From positions 562,245 to 626,244 of the forward strand of contig CAUYUJ010021060.1 of NCBI GenBank assembly GCA_963575745.1: 64,000 bases of DNA. Direction: 5' to 3'. The DNA comes from Prorocentrum cordatum. Taxonomy: Eukaryota; Sar; Dinophyceae; Prorocentrales; Prorocentraceae. Shown in pieces: positions 1 to 10,362 of this stretch. The notes under the pieces are model-generated. The model did no database searches. It was not told where the DNA came from and worked only from the letters and a program-made list of their open reading frames with translations. A program made the translations under genes and the position numbers. Positions within the stretch are counted from its first letter, which is position 1. The number at the start of each line of letters is the position of its first letter.

Positions 1-70
1 AGTGCGATCGATAGTGAGATCGACAAGTGTCCCGTGGTGTCACGTTGAGTGAGATCGATAGCAGGATTGA
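1..70. repeat. Tail of a degenerate GTGTCCC / GATCGATAGTGAG repeat
   Basis: The first bases carry GATCGATAGTGAGATCGA and GTGTCCCGTGGTGTC. Both motifs recur at 33.7-34.0 kb, where GTGTCCCGATG repeats flank a GATCGATAGTGAG-rich spacer, so the window probably starts inside another copy of that repeat region. Confidence 0.45.
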
Positions 71-188
71 TTGAGTCAGATGTTGGTTTCCCCCCTCTCC
101 CCCCCCCGACAGCCTCCTTATCACCCGACGTGTGGTCGTACAGGTATAGGTACAGGTATTGGTATATTAATATATACACATGTATACA

Positions 189-332
<144 letters not shown>

Positions 333-344
333 GGGGGGCACTTT

Positions 345-745
345 GCCCCTCCCCCGCCCCCCCCACTGGGACCAGCAACGTCGTCTCTTGGGGCCTCTTG
401 GGCCGCTCTTGGCCGCTCTTGGGGCCGTCTGGGGAGCTTCTGGGGCTCCTCTTGGGCCTCTCTCGGCCCGACGTGGGGCCATCTTGAGGCCTCAAAATCG
501 CATCGGAAGTGAATGTCGAGAAAGCAACCATCACCGATGCTCATCTGTTGTTTTGGTGGGTTTTGGCTTCTTGGGGGGTTCCGAGAGCACTTGGAACCGT
601 CGTGTGGCCCGCGTCGGGTCTCTTGCAGGTATGCTGGAAGCTATCTTGAACCATCGTTTGCTATCTTGACTCATCTTGGGGGCCATCTTGGAGCATTGGA
701 GGCCCTCTTGGAGCCATCTTGGGCGCTTTGACACTTCGCGGTCCA
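345..745. repeat. TCTTGGG-rich degenerate repeat, copy 1
   Basis: Blocks of the form CTTGGGGCC or GCCATCTTGGG recur at irregular 8-20 base spacing, mainly 385-470 and 660-725. The same low-complexity family recurs at 18.86-19.15, 39.8-39.96, 40.27-40.6 and 44.64-44.99 kb. No gene is recognisable here. Confidence 0.5.
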
Positions 746-954
746 CTCCGGAGAACCACAGGGAGGTGGGAGGTAAACCTTCCAGAAAAAGGAACAGGTT
801 TTTGGAAGAGGAAATAAAGAACTCGTTCGATCACCTTAGCCCAATGGGCTGGTGGGAATCAGGGTTGCTCTCTAGATGCATGGTGGTCGCGTTGCCGTTA
901 CGGCCAGGCCTGCATCTGTTTTGTGTGTTTAGGCGCCACATGAATTGGTCTGTC

Positions 955-1530
955 AGGAGCTGGCCCAGAGCTGAGCTGGATCTGGAGCTGGGGCTGTGGC
1001 TGGAGCTAGGGCTGGAGCTAGAGTTGGATCTTGAGCAGCATCTGGAGCTATGGCTGGAGCTGGGGGTGGAGGGAAGCTGTAGCTGAAGCCCAGCTGGAGC
1101 TGGAACTGGGGCCTGAGCTGGAGCTGGGAGTTGGGGCCAGAGATTGAGCGGGGTGGGAGCTCGAGCTGGGTTGGAGCTGGAGCGAAGCTGGAGCTAGGGC
1201 TGGTGGGGTTCGAATTAGATCTGAGGCTCGAGTTGGGGCTCGAGCTGGGGCTGGAGCGACGCTGGGGCTGGAGCTGCAGCTGGCGCTGGAGCTTGGGCTG
1301 GAGGTGGAACTGCGGCTGGTGCGAAGCTGGATACGGAGCCGGAGATGGGGCTAGAACTGGGGCGGGGGCTGGAGCTGGAGCTGGATCTGGAGCTGGAGCA
1401 GGAGCTGAGCTCGAGCTGTGGTCGGAGCTAGGGCTTGAGCCAAAGCGAACCTGGAACTGCAACTGGATCTGGAGAAGGAGCTGGGCCAGGGCTGGAGCTT
1501 GGGCTGGAGCTGGAGCGCCAGACGATGGAC
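955..1530. repeat. Degenerate GAGCTG hexanucleotide array
   Basis: GGAGCTG / GGGGCTG / GGATCTG units run for about 570 bases with a near six-base period. The Leu/Glu-rich plus-strand frames and the Pro/Gln/Ala-rich minus-strand frame are consequences of the repeat, and I see no independent coding signal. Confidence 0.8.
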
Positions 1531-1544
1531 AGTTAGAAGCATCA

Positions 1545-1850
1545 GGCCCAGGAGTAGAGTTTTGTCAACGTGCAGAGCAAGAAGCACTGGACGTTCGGCT
1601 CCAGACATTCAAAACCAGGCTTAGGAGTAGACATCTGGCTGCACGAGGAGCTGGGACCCCGTGCGTGTGCACCTGGATGATCCGAATCAGTTCGGGCAGT
1701 GGGGTTCTGGCAAGACGAACAAGCGTCTGGCAGTAAGGATTGCATCCGGACGCTCAGAATCAGCCCCCCAACGTGGAGTTTTTGCAAGACGAAACAGCGT
1801 CTGGTTGTAGGGCTGTATTCAGATGAACAGAATCAGGCTGGTGAGAGCAG
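1545..1850. repeat. 73-bp tandem repeat, about four diverged units
   Basis: The motif GGCAAGACGAA(A)CA-GCGTCTGG occurs at 1705 and again at 1779, and the preceding AATCAG occurs at 1685, 1758 and 1831, giving a period of about 73 bases. A more diverged unit covers about 1560-1640. No protein frame is conserved across units. Confidence 0.6.
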
Positions 1851-2580
1851 TCCTGGCAGCACCAGAAGTCTGGTTCCTCTCACTGACCTGGTGGCCTCAA
1901 GCTGAAACAGACAGTACAAACCCTCCATGACAAGTGTTGCCACGGAGAACTCATATCCCCGCTTCTTCCAAAAGCGTCTTAGGGGGTGGTTCAGCAAGCT
2001 CGCCAACGAAGAGTCCACCACCGACACGCGCGTAGAGCAGCTGACTCTCATGAAGGACCGCTATTGCTCGGCCGCGCGGCCTGCTCCAAACGGTTGAGGA
2101 GGGGGCAGCGGGAGGAGGTCGAGCTCCGCCTCGGATCATACGGTCGAGACGCTGAAATTATGACCACTTGAGGCTCAGCAGGGGCTCGGGCTTCTGGGCC
2201 TTTCCTTCGATCCGTGTCGGGGGGCCTGTCCGCGTCCGAGGCTCGCCGTGGCCAGGAAATCCAACTTCGCTCCTTCTGTGGCATCCATTGTGGTGGGTCG
2301 CCGGGTGACTGTAGCGCAAAAGGGAGAGAAGGAAGCGGGTGGGAAGAGGACGGAGAAGTATGCGAAAGGGCCCCGAGATGATTCCACACGGTTCTCGTGC
2401 ATTTCTGGCGGGTTTCTGGACGGCGGTCTGCAAGTTTTTGGACGATGAGGAGGAGGGTGCAAGGGTGCAATTGCTCAGATCCATGATCAAGCGCCAACCG
2501 GGCCCGACAGCTCGGGCATTAGCAGCCTCCTTCCATTCGTGTAACTGTTAAGCAGTCCTAAGCTTCTGATCGGAAGTTCG
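1851..2580. other. No recognisable gene; one weak frame
   Basis: The stretch is of mixed composition. A plus-strand frame at 2339-2551 reads as an alpha-helical, exon-like segment (AFLAGFWTAVCKFLDDEEEG), but no start, splice site or family can be defended. Confidence 0.3.
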
Positions 2581-2734
2581 GATGAAGTCTCGAGCGAAAG
2601 CCTCATTTTAAAATCAAGGTGTCTTTTACCAGTGTCACCCGCACGGAAGTTTTAGCTTTGGTCTGATGCTATTAGGACGCTGCATATGCTGATCCAATTT
2701 TAATGACCAGCCGCTTTCAATCCGGGCAATGAGC

Positions 2735-2960
2735 GGAAGCTTTCAAGACGATTTTGCCTGGAGCTCGGACGATCGCCACATTTTGACCACGGACCACCGT
2801 CCATCCGTGAATATGTTCGGAATGTTTAAGACGAGTGTGCGCAGTTCTAAGACAAGAGCCGTATGTTGAACGAGAACCGCCCTCCCTCCGAGTATATGTT
2901 GCAAGTATGTATGGCGAGCGAGCGCAAATCTAAGAAGAGAGTTAGCAACATTTTGGAACG
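2735..2960. repeat. Diverged copies of the 84-bp minisatellite
   Basis: Two to three units contain CGTCCATCCGTGAA, then TTTAAGACGAGTGTGCGC, then an AAGACAAGAGCC segment, at a spacing near 82 bases. The same elements in the same order make up the better preserved array at 8.17-8.52 kb. Confidence 0.5.
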
Positions 2961-3012
2961 ATGCGCCCAGCATTCATGCAGCCGTTGGGCCTTTCACATT
3001 TCAGTATCATGA

Positions 3013-3360
3013 GTGGTGATGACTTCTCAGGTGAAACGCCGTTGCGACCCTACTAACACGTTGTTATCTGACGATGAAGGGGATCTACTAATAAAGCAGG
3101 GGGTGGAGAAGCAGGAGGAGTCCCGGCCCCAGAACTCCGTGATCGCGGAGAAGGCCCTCCCGAACGGAATCACCCGCGAAGACATCGTGAAAGGCATCCG
3201 GAACGTGAAGTATAACATCGGGTGCACCAGGCGCGCAGCCGAAGACACTTTGATGCAGTTTGCCGTGTTAGGGCTTCTCTACCGCTCTTTCCTGCTCTTG
3301 CCTCGTCTTCTCCATAGCACTTCTTGCTCGAGTTCAATCTGCGGGGCTTCGGCGGCTTGA
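3013..3360 (+). CDS. Unrecognised exon-like frame following the minisatellite
   Basis: I do not recognise a family. The segment from about 3031 to 3255 reads as ordinary mixed-composition protein with an acidic start (LLSDDEGDLL) and a basic helical part (GITREDIVKGIRNVKY), then degenerates into a Leu/Ser stretch. The listed start is only a GTG, so a true start or splice acceptor cannot be fixed. The DNA around 3000-3090 resembles 8530-8640, which lies downstream of the other minisatellite copy, so this may be part of a dispersed repeat rather than a gene. Confidence 0.2.
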   Translation: MVMTSQVKRRCDPTNTLLSDDEGDLLIKQGVEKQEESRPQNSVIAEKALPNGITREDIVKGIRNVKYNIGCTRRAAEDTLMQFAVLGLLYRSFLLLPRLLHSTSCSSSICGASAA

Positions 3361-3619
3361 GCTTGTTCGCAGCTGTGGGGATCGACACGAAGGCGCCTGC
3401 TCACATAAATGCTGCGGCCGCCTCTTTTTGGGGTAGCACTCGCAGGCGCGAACTACGCGCCGCTGTCTTGTTTCTCCTCCTCCACCTCTTCCGCCTCCTT
3501 GTGTCGTCTTCCTCTCTGGCAAGGCGTTCCTCCGCTGCACGCTGCGGAGCAAGATCGTCGCCTGGTTGGGTGGGTGATGGTGCAGAAAATCCCAAGGGCT
3601 AGGATGTCAAATGGACCGC

Positions 3620-3952
3620 TTAGCGCGACCATCGCGTTCGCACCATCAGGTTTCGATCCGACCTCCAGACGTACTTCAGCAATCGCCAGCGTGCAACCTC
3701 GGTCGTCGAGACGGGCACACCCCCGGCCTTCTGAAGCAGGGTGGGAAATCCATGGGCAAACTCCGCCTTGGGTGCAACGGTTTCCAGGGCCTCGTCCACT
3801 TCCGTCGCCAGGGCGACGTTTTCGAGTTCTGCTGGATTCGGGGCAGCACCGAGAAGGGATATCACAATGAGCCGAACTTTGATAGCTGATAGCTTCAAGT
3901 ACTGGGGCGTTAGCGAGAGGGATGTCACAGAGACTTTGGTATCGCTGAACAT
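3620..3952 (-). CDS. Unrecognised small frame
   Basis: This 110-residue minus-strand frame begins with an ATG and has a balanced, Val/Leu/Glu-containing composition rather than repeat-driven bias, with a central segment (ELENVALATEVDEALETV) that looks helical. An overlapping 242-residue frame on the same strand (3453-4181) is Cys/Arg-rich and less convincing. No family, splice sites or neighbours support either frame. Confidence 0.15.
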   Translation of the reverse strand: MFSDTKVSVTSLSLTPQYLKLSAIKVRLIVISLLGAAPNPAELENVALATEVDEALETVAPKAEFAHGFPTLLQKAGGVPVSTTEVARWRLLKYVWRSDRNLMVRTRWSR

Positions 3953-4336
3953 CTCCAGCGATGACGCTCCCGCGCGACAGCACGTTCAATTGGTCTGTGC
4001 TGCACGGGGCGCGACTGACGGCGGCAGTATCGAGGTATCGGGTGCCGAGCGCTGTGGGAGCCTCACCACCCCGGATAGCTTGCGACAGCAGTGAGCATTC
4101 TCCAGTTGCAGAACGCAGGCAAGCATCCAGTAGTGATTGTTCGGAGCGAGCTATGAATATTTGCAGAGCGATCGATCTCACGCCATCGAGGTTTAATCAC
4201 GCCGCTCTACGGGCCAAGTGGCCCCTGCAACGATTCAGGTGCAGCACCAGCGAGAACCATTGTGGCCTTCTTTGCTGCCGCTCGCAAGCTTTTTCGAGGC
4301 CATCCAAGCGCCTGAGCTGAAGGCGATGCGGCGGAG

Positions 4337-4470
4337 TGGTGCCTCCTTCCCCGTCTCCTCCTCGACCTTCTCCACTTCCTTTTCTCCCCCTTCTTTTCCT
4401 CCCTTCTCAGTGTCCTCCTATCGTCCCTCTTCCTTCGTCCCGTCCTCCTGCCAGTTTCTTTCTTGCTCTC
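4337..4470. repeat. Pyrimidine-rich TCC/TTC tract
   Basis: CCTCC, TTCC and CTTC units dominate this stretch. The Ser/Pro and Arg/Glu/Lys frames here come from the tract. The flanks from 3960 to 4790 show no recognisable gene. Confidence 0.7.
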
Positions 4471-4816
4471 CGCTGCGGCTGCGCAATCAACACCTGCAAA
4501 CCAGCTTCTCCGTCCAGAGCGCATGAGAGCTGTCTAGCCTCCCTGAGAGGTGCTTCCACCGTGAACGCTGTAAAGCTTGAACTGCTGCGGCCATGTGGCA
4601 GATTGCGGTGTTTCTGCAACGATCTATTGGCCTCGCTGGTGCTCTCGTGAGCCTTTGGGGCACATTTTCTGGGGCCGTGGTCTCAAGATCAGCATCCTCA
4701 GCATCCCGTGGGCTCTTCGAGAGTACTCGGGTTCACCTAGGGATGTTAGTTCTTGAAGCGTAGTTGCTGGGACTCCTGAACCCCCTCTGGTCAGGACCAT
4801 GGGGGCGCAGAAGCGA

Positions 4817-4862
4817 GGAGCAGGAGGAGGAGGAGGAGGAGGAGGAGGCGGAGGAGGGCGCT
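4817..4862. repeat. GGA microsatellite
   Basis: About fifteen GGA/GGC units on the plus strand. A shorter GGA run lies at about 5118-5140. Confidence 0.9.
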
Positions 4863-5363
4863 CTCACCTCTGGACATTACGCAGAACAAGTTATGTATGG
4901 TATCCTTTGGGGCCTCTAGCGTCCACGTGGGAGCCTCCTGGGACGTATTGGGGCGACCTTGGAAGCACCCTGAGTTCAAGAGCAAGGCGCGCCAGGATGT
5001 CCAAGCCTGCAGGGTGACCAGATGAGGCTCACACTTTCTTGTGGTGCAACGTGCGACAATGCCCAAGCGCGAAATAATCCTACGGAGGGGCGGGGGACTA
5101 CCGGGGGAATTTGGGAGGATGAGGAGGAGGAGGAGGAGGGGGTCACGTACCTGCGCCACGAGCACTTTCTCGGCCGCTGATGTTTCAGGCAAGTCTTGCT
5201 TCGCTTTTCGCATTTCTCAGCTGCAGGGCCAGCAATGCCTCTGCGCCCAAGCTGAATGCCACAATCTTCTTTCTCGATATTAATCCTCCATGGTGGGCCT
5301 CCTCGGGTGAACGTCGTTTTGCCCGTGCTGCTGATGCTCACACCACCACAACCTGGGTTAACA

Positions 5364-5510
5364 TTTTCAGCCTCCTCATCATCAACGTCCTCCTCCTTTT
5401 CCTCCTCTTCGTCCCTCGTCTCCTTTCCCTCGTCTTCCTCCTCCTTGTCCTCCTCCTCTCCGTCTTCAGCCTCAGTCTTCTCCGTCCCTTCCTCATCTTT
5501 CGCACCACTG
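5364..5510. repeat. Pyrimidine-rich CTCCTC tract
   Basis: CTCCTC/TCTTCC units cover most of this stretch. The hydrophobic Leu/Phe frame spanning 5180-5560 is driven by the tract and I do not treat it as a membrane protein. Confidence 0.7.
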
Positions 5511-5561
5511 TTCCTCTCCCGCTCCTACCCTCCTGCTCCGACTGCTATACACTAGCAGTTC

Positions 5562-5728
5562 TGCCCAGGGACAAGCCCAAGAAGGACCCCGACTGCAAGG
5601 CAGTTGAGAAGGGTTACATGCAGCTTCTCGCCACCATCGACAAGGTTCGAGCCAGTCTGGACGGTCAACAACCCAACCTCTGGAACCTCTTGCGACGAGA
5701 GTGCGCAATCTTTGGATTTGAAATTTGA
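5562..5728 (+). CDS. Unrecognised exon-like frame
   Basis: The last 55 or so codons of a plus-strand frame have balanced composition: a basic start (RDKPKKDPDCKAVEKGY) followed by a helical segment (MQLLATIDKVRASLDGQQ) and a TGA stop at 5726-5728. It directly follows the pyrimidine tract, which could serve as a polypyrimidine stretch before a splice acceptor. No family is recognised and no partner exon was found. Confidence 0.2.
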
Positions 5729-5897
5729 CCAGGAGTTGTTTTTGTACGTTCTCTGCCTTGGGGGGGTGGAGGGGTTTAGCCTACGACCGCCCCGGAAGCC
5801 GCCATCCTCCTCGGTTATGCCTTCAGAGTTTCTTATCCGATCGGCGCGGTGAAGTGTTGCTTTCAGACTCCTCAGGGTTTTCCCGCTAATGAGTGAT

Positions 5898-5996
5898 ACC
5901 CCATCTGCCATCTGCCATCTGCCAACTTTAGTTTGACATCTGCCATCTGCCAACTGCCAACTTGTTTTCTGCCATCTGCCAACTTTAGTTTGACAT
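5898..5996. repeat. CTGCCAT / CTGCCAA tandem repeat with a 33-bp higher-order unit
   Basis: TGCCATC and TGCCAAC heptamers alternate, and the block CTGCCAACTTTAGTTTGACA occurs twice, giving a higher-order unit. No coding function is evident. Confidence 0.8.
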
Positions 5997-5999
5997 GCG

Positions 6000-6790
6000 T
6001 CTGTTGTCGACCGGCCATTCTGGCCCCAAAGACGTACGACCGGAACATCATCACGCGCTGAGTGGCAGGCAGCTTTGCGCACTTTGAACTGCTTTTGCAG
6101 CAGCTTTTCAACTCCGTCCTTTCGTTGCCCGACGCTTGCGCTCGGTATGGGGAATGAGGCTTCGCTCGGCACCAAGGTCGTCGCGGCGGAGACAGGGCAG
6201 TGTCACTGAGAGTCCTGGGTGTGTTGGGCTTGGACGGCCGAGTTTGCTTTTTTTGAGGTTGGGGGGGTCGGGGTCGGCGCCAGGATGAGCTGTGTCCCAG
6301 GTCGGCGAGTCAGGGGCTTCTCCTTAAGTCAGTGGTTATGCTGCACTGTTGCCATCCTGCCCCAATGACGCAGTTCCGTTAGTACGCACAAGGCATTTTT
6401 TGTTTGTTTGTCGTATGGGATACTTCAGGTGTGTATGTTGTGTGTGTCATTGAACGCCTGTGGCTACTTGCGCCACTGTGTGCGAGGGTCTCCTGAACGC
6501 ACATGCTGTAATGGACCTCCGCCCTCGCATGTCTAACTTTAGATGCATTTCGCCAACTCTGAGACTGTCTGCTGTCAACATGTATGCCCTGTACATCCTC
6601 AGCCGATTTTCTGCGTTCTTCATTGGTTCGATGTTTCCGCGTCTCATTTCAGATCTCCTTCCTGCTCACACTCAGATGCCCCCCAATCCAAGTCGAGACC
6701 GCCTGCTTTATGCAGGCATCTTCTGTTTGAGTTTAGACGCCTTCCCCGTTTGAAGATCCTGGTATTAAAGACGCCTGCGGCGAACCGCCG
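6000..6790. other. No recognisable gene
   Basis: The stretch has mixed composition with short overlapping frames of up to 97 codons on both strands (6447-6800), none with a recognisable domain. A brief TGTGTG run occurs near 6430. Confidence 0.3.
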
Positions 6791-6795
6791 CGGAG

Positions 6796-6916
6796 GATGA
6801 TGCTGCTGCTGATGATGATGATGATGATGCTGATGATGATGTTGATGATGATGATGATGATGAGGAGGAGGAGGAGGAGGCAGGAGGAGGAGGAGGATGA
6901 GGAGGAGGAGGAGCAT
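6796..6916. repeat. GAT array passing into GGA array
   Basis: GAT/GCT triplets on the plus strand change in phase to GAG/GGA triplets at about 6860 (GAT to GAG is a single third-base change). Confidence 0.9.
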
Positions 6917-6935
6917 GACCAAATGACTAAGTCAA

Positions 6936-7352
6936 TCAATCCATCACTGCATTCAACAAGCACTCATGAATTACGCCTTGCGTCTGGAGGCCTGTTCCGC
7001 TTTGCTCAAGAGTTTTGGCCAAGAACCCTAGGACATTCGTCGCAAATTTTCGGCCCTGGCGGGGGGCGATTCGAGGCACACACACACACTTTACCACGGG
7101 CTGAAAGTTGCTGCGAACCAGAGCTGCCCCAATTTTACAATACCACAACTTCAGATCACCGCGATACTGCATCTTGTGGCTGGAGTGAACGAAACGTCCA
7201 GCAATGCGCACTTCGGCATAGGGGCGATTCTTCCAGATCGCACCTTCACAGTTGGTGGGAGAGAAGCACGCGGTCCTGAGCCACGAGGTTCGCGCGGCCT
7301 TTGGAACGGATCCATCCGCACCTGCTGCTTCTACACCCTGTGCTGTCCCCAC
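6936..7352 (-). CDS. Unrecognised exon-like frame
   Basis: This 138-residue minus-strand frame is not repeat-driven and has the look of ordinary protein, with aromatic and charged residues well mixed (AIWKNRPYAEVRIAG, MQYRGDLKLWYCKIG) through its middle 100 residues. The nominal ATG start may not be real because the gene could be spliced. I recognise no family and no adjacent exon, so it may equally be a fragment of an old transposable element. Confidence 0.22.
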   Translation of the reverse strand: MGTAQGVEAAGADGSVPKAARTSWLRTACFSPTNCEGAIWKNRPYAEVRIAGRFVHSSHKMQYRGDLKLWYCKIGAALVRSNFQPVVKCVCVPRIAPRQGRKFATNVLGFLAKTLEQSGTGLQTQGVIHECLLNAVMD

Positions 7353-7477
7353 TGACTGGGACGAGGCGGGAAGGGCGAGGGATGCAGCAGCAGGGGGGCG
7401 GGGATGGAGCAGGGGCGTTTTTTTGTTGACAACACACCCTCGCTCCGTTCCCTCTCTTCGGCGGTCATCGAATCAAG

Positions 7478-7565
7478 AGGAGGAGGAGGAGGAGGAGGAG
7501 GAGGAGGAGGAGGAGGAGGAGGAGGAGGAGGAGGAGGAGGAGGAGGAGGAGGGAGGAGGGAGGAT
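7478..7565. repeat. GGA microsatellite
   Basis: An almost pure run of about 28 GGA triplets on the plus strand. Confidence 0.95.
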
Positions 7566-7838
7566 GAGAGACAGGACGGGCGCCGAAACCTGTATCCATT
7601 GCTCCCTGACCAGACCCATCCTGAACCCAGCAGCGGGAGTGGCCCTGGGAATGCACATCCGAATGAGACGAGCCACCCTTTCACGCATGAGCCCCTCGTG
7701 GCGGACGGCTTTTCTGGGAGGCGGGCCTCGGGTGCCGCCCTGTCCCGCCATCTTTTCAGCAAGCAAGTTGCCTGCCACCGTCCACAGTGGAGCACGACCG
7801 TCTACGATGTCCGTGACAGAGAGGTGTGAATTCACCAA
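7566..7838 (-). CDS. Unrecognised exon-like frame ending in the GGA array
   Basis: A minus-strand frame of about 90 residues begins at an ATG at 7838 and has mixed composition (SVTDIVDGRAPLWTVAGNLL, ERVARLIRMCIPRA) before running into the poly-Ser translation of the neighbouring array. The frame is also open for some distance upstream of the ATG. No domain is recognised. Confidence 0.17.
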
Positions 7839-8164
7839 GATGACCGGTCTGGCACCACGACCCCGCTTTTTTTGTCAGCAGCCACCCAAGCACCGCACCG
7901 CCCACAGGTCTGCATCCTCACCCGTGGGCGCCTCAAAGTCCTGAAGCCACTGGCTCACAATCTGACATTCACGCTATGGGTCCTGTCGTGATCCGCACGG
8001 CCAGGAGCAAAGCACGCAGCGCTCCCCGAGCAGCGGCCCGCCTGGGCCCCGAAGGCGGGCCACGTACAGTCGAGGCCAGCTGCAGCTCTGGCTCTGAAGC
8101 GCACATGATCACGATTGCTATTCCTACCCTGCGAACCAACCGACTGCTGGTGTCTGGGCCCCCG

Positions 8165-8520
8165 CTCGCATCTCCGAGCACGAAGCGGATGTGCGCTTGG
8201 CTACGGCGAGGGCCACAGTTGGGAACTGATATGCCCTCCATCCGCAAAGCTCTTGCAAGCTCTTATAAGACGAATGTGCGCGGCGCTAGGGCGAGGGCCA
8301 CATGTTGAACACCGCCGCCCTCCATCCGTGAAGCTTTTGCAATATTTTTTGACGAGTGTGCACGGCGCTACGGCGAGAGTCACGTTTTGAAAACCACCCG
8401 CCCTCCGTCCGCGAAACTTGTGCACGCTTTTGAGACGAATGTGTGCGGCGCCAAGACGAGAGCCAACTTTTTAACAACGACCCACTCTCCATCCATGAAG
8501 CTGTTGCACGTTTCAAGATT
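8165..8520. repeat. 84-bp minisatellite, four units
   Basis: CCCTCCATCC-type unit starts fall at 8234, 8318, 8401 and 8485, so the period is 83-84 bases. Each unit contains a GACGAATGTGCGCGGCGC-like core followed by GCGAGAGCCAC and TTGAA. Units differ by roughly 15-25%. Diverged units occur at 2.74-2.96 kb. Confidence 0.85.
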
Positions 8521-8621
8521 CAGCATCACAAATGGTGAGGGAATCAGGCGAAACGCCTGGGCCGCCCGATCGACCCGTTTCGGGGTGCGACAGGGGGGGA
8601 GTTACTTATAAGCAAGGGGCT

Positions 8622-8711
8622 GGATGATGAGGAGGTGGAGCTGGGTAAGGACGACGACGCTGCTGCTGCTGCTGATGATGATGATGATGGTGGTGATGAT
8701 TATGATGATGG

Positions 8712-8761
<50 letters not shown>

Positions 8762-9093
8762 TTGACGAGGCTGCTGATGATGGTGATGGTGATGGTGATG
8801 GTGATGGTGATGATGATGCTGATGATGTTGACGAGGCTGCTGATGATGATGATGCTGATGCTGATTATGGTGACGATGCTAATGCTGATGCTGATGCTAA
8901 TGATGGTTATGATGATGCTGCGGATGCTGATGCTGATGTTGCTGCTGCTGACGATGCTGATGCGGATGATGCTGATGATGTTGATGATGCTGATGATGGC
9001 TATGATAATGTTGATGATGTTGCTGCTGATGATGCTGCTGCGGCTGATGATGATGTTGATGATGATGCTGATGGCACGGATGATGATGCTGCC

Positions 9094-9095
<2 letters not shown>
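8622..9095. repeat. GAT trinucleotide array, interrupted
   Basis: GAT triplets, with GCT, GGT and GTT variants mostly in the same phase, run for about 470 bases. The Asp-rich frame (8635-9099) and Met-rich frame (8624-9211) are its translations and are not called as genes. Confidence 0.95.
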
Positions 9096-9717
<622 letters not shown>

Positions 9718-10268
9718 AGGAGGAGGAGGAGGAGGAGGAGGAGGAGGAGGAGGAGGGAGGAGGCGGAGGCGCGGAGGAGGAGGCGGAGGAGGAGGGCGGA
9801 GGAGGAGGAGGAGGAGGAGGAGGAGGAGGAGGAGGAGGAGGGGAGGAGGAAGAGGAGGTGGAGGTGGAGGAGGTGGAGGTGGAGGAGGAGCGGAGGAGGA
9901 TGAGGAGGAGGAGGAGGAGGAGGAGGAGGAGGAGGAGGAGGAGGAGGAGGAGGAGGAGGAGGAGGAGGAGGAGGAGGAGGAGGAGGAGGAGGAGGAGGAG
10001 GAGGAGGAGGAGGCGGAGGAAGGAGGAGGAGGGAGGAGGAGGAGGAGGAGGAGAGGAGGAGGAGGAGGAGGAGGAGGAGGAGGAGGAGGAGGAGGAGAGA
10101 GGAGGAGGAGGAGGAGGAGGAGAGGAGGAGGAGGAGGAGGAGGAGGAGGAGGAGGAGGGAGGAGGCGGAGGAGGAGGAGGAGGAGGAGGAGGAGGAGGAG
10201 AGGAGGAGGAGGAGGAGGAGAGGAGGAGGAGAGAGGAGGAGGAGGAGGAGGAGGAGGAGGAGGAGGAG
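9718..10268. repeat. GGA trinucleotide array abutting the RT frame
   Basis: This is about 550 bases of GGA with scattered GCG, GGG and GAG interruptions that shift phase several times. All three plus frames stay open through parts of it. It runs directly into the reading frame of the reverse transcriptase downstream. Confidence 0.95.
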
Positions 10269-10362
10269 CCCTCAGGCCGCGGGCAGAGGGCCTCGGACCC
10301 TGGACGAGCTCTACGCCAGCTTCGCGGCGCTGCTCGAGAAGGACTTGGGCGGCCTCTTCGAC

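Noticed and set aside
953-1736. Leu/Glu-rich and Pro/Ala-rich frames of up to 201 residues
   Set aside because: The six-base GAGCTG repeat keeps all phases open; composition follows the repeat exactly.
5180-5560. Hydrophobic Leu/Phe-rich frame resembling a membrane protein
   Set aside because: The hydrophobic run comes from a CTCCTC/TTCCTC pyrimidine tract, and the other phases are equally biased (Ser-rich).
6995-7012. Resemblance of CTTTGCTCAAG to the end of the dinoflagellate spliced leader
   Set aside because: Only the last ten or so bases match and the conserved CCGTAGCCATTTTGG part is missing, so it is not a spliced-leader gene or relic that I can defend.
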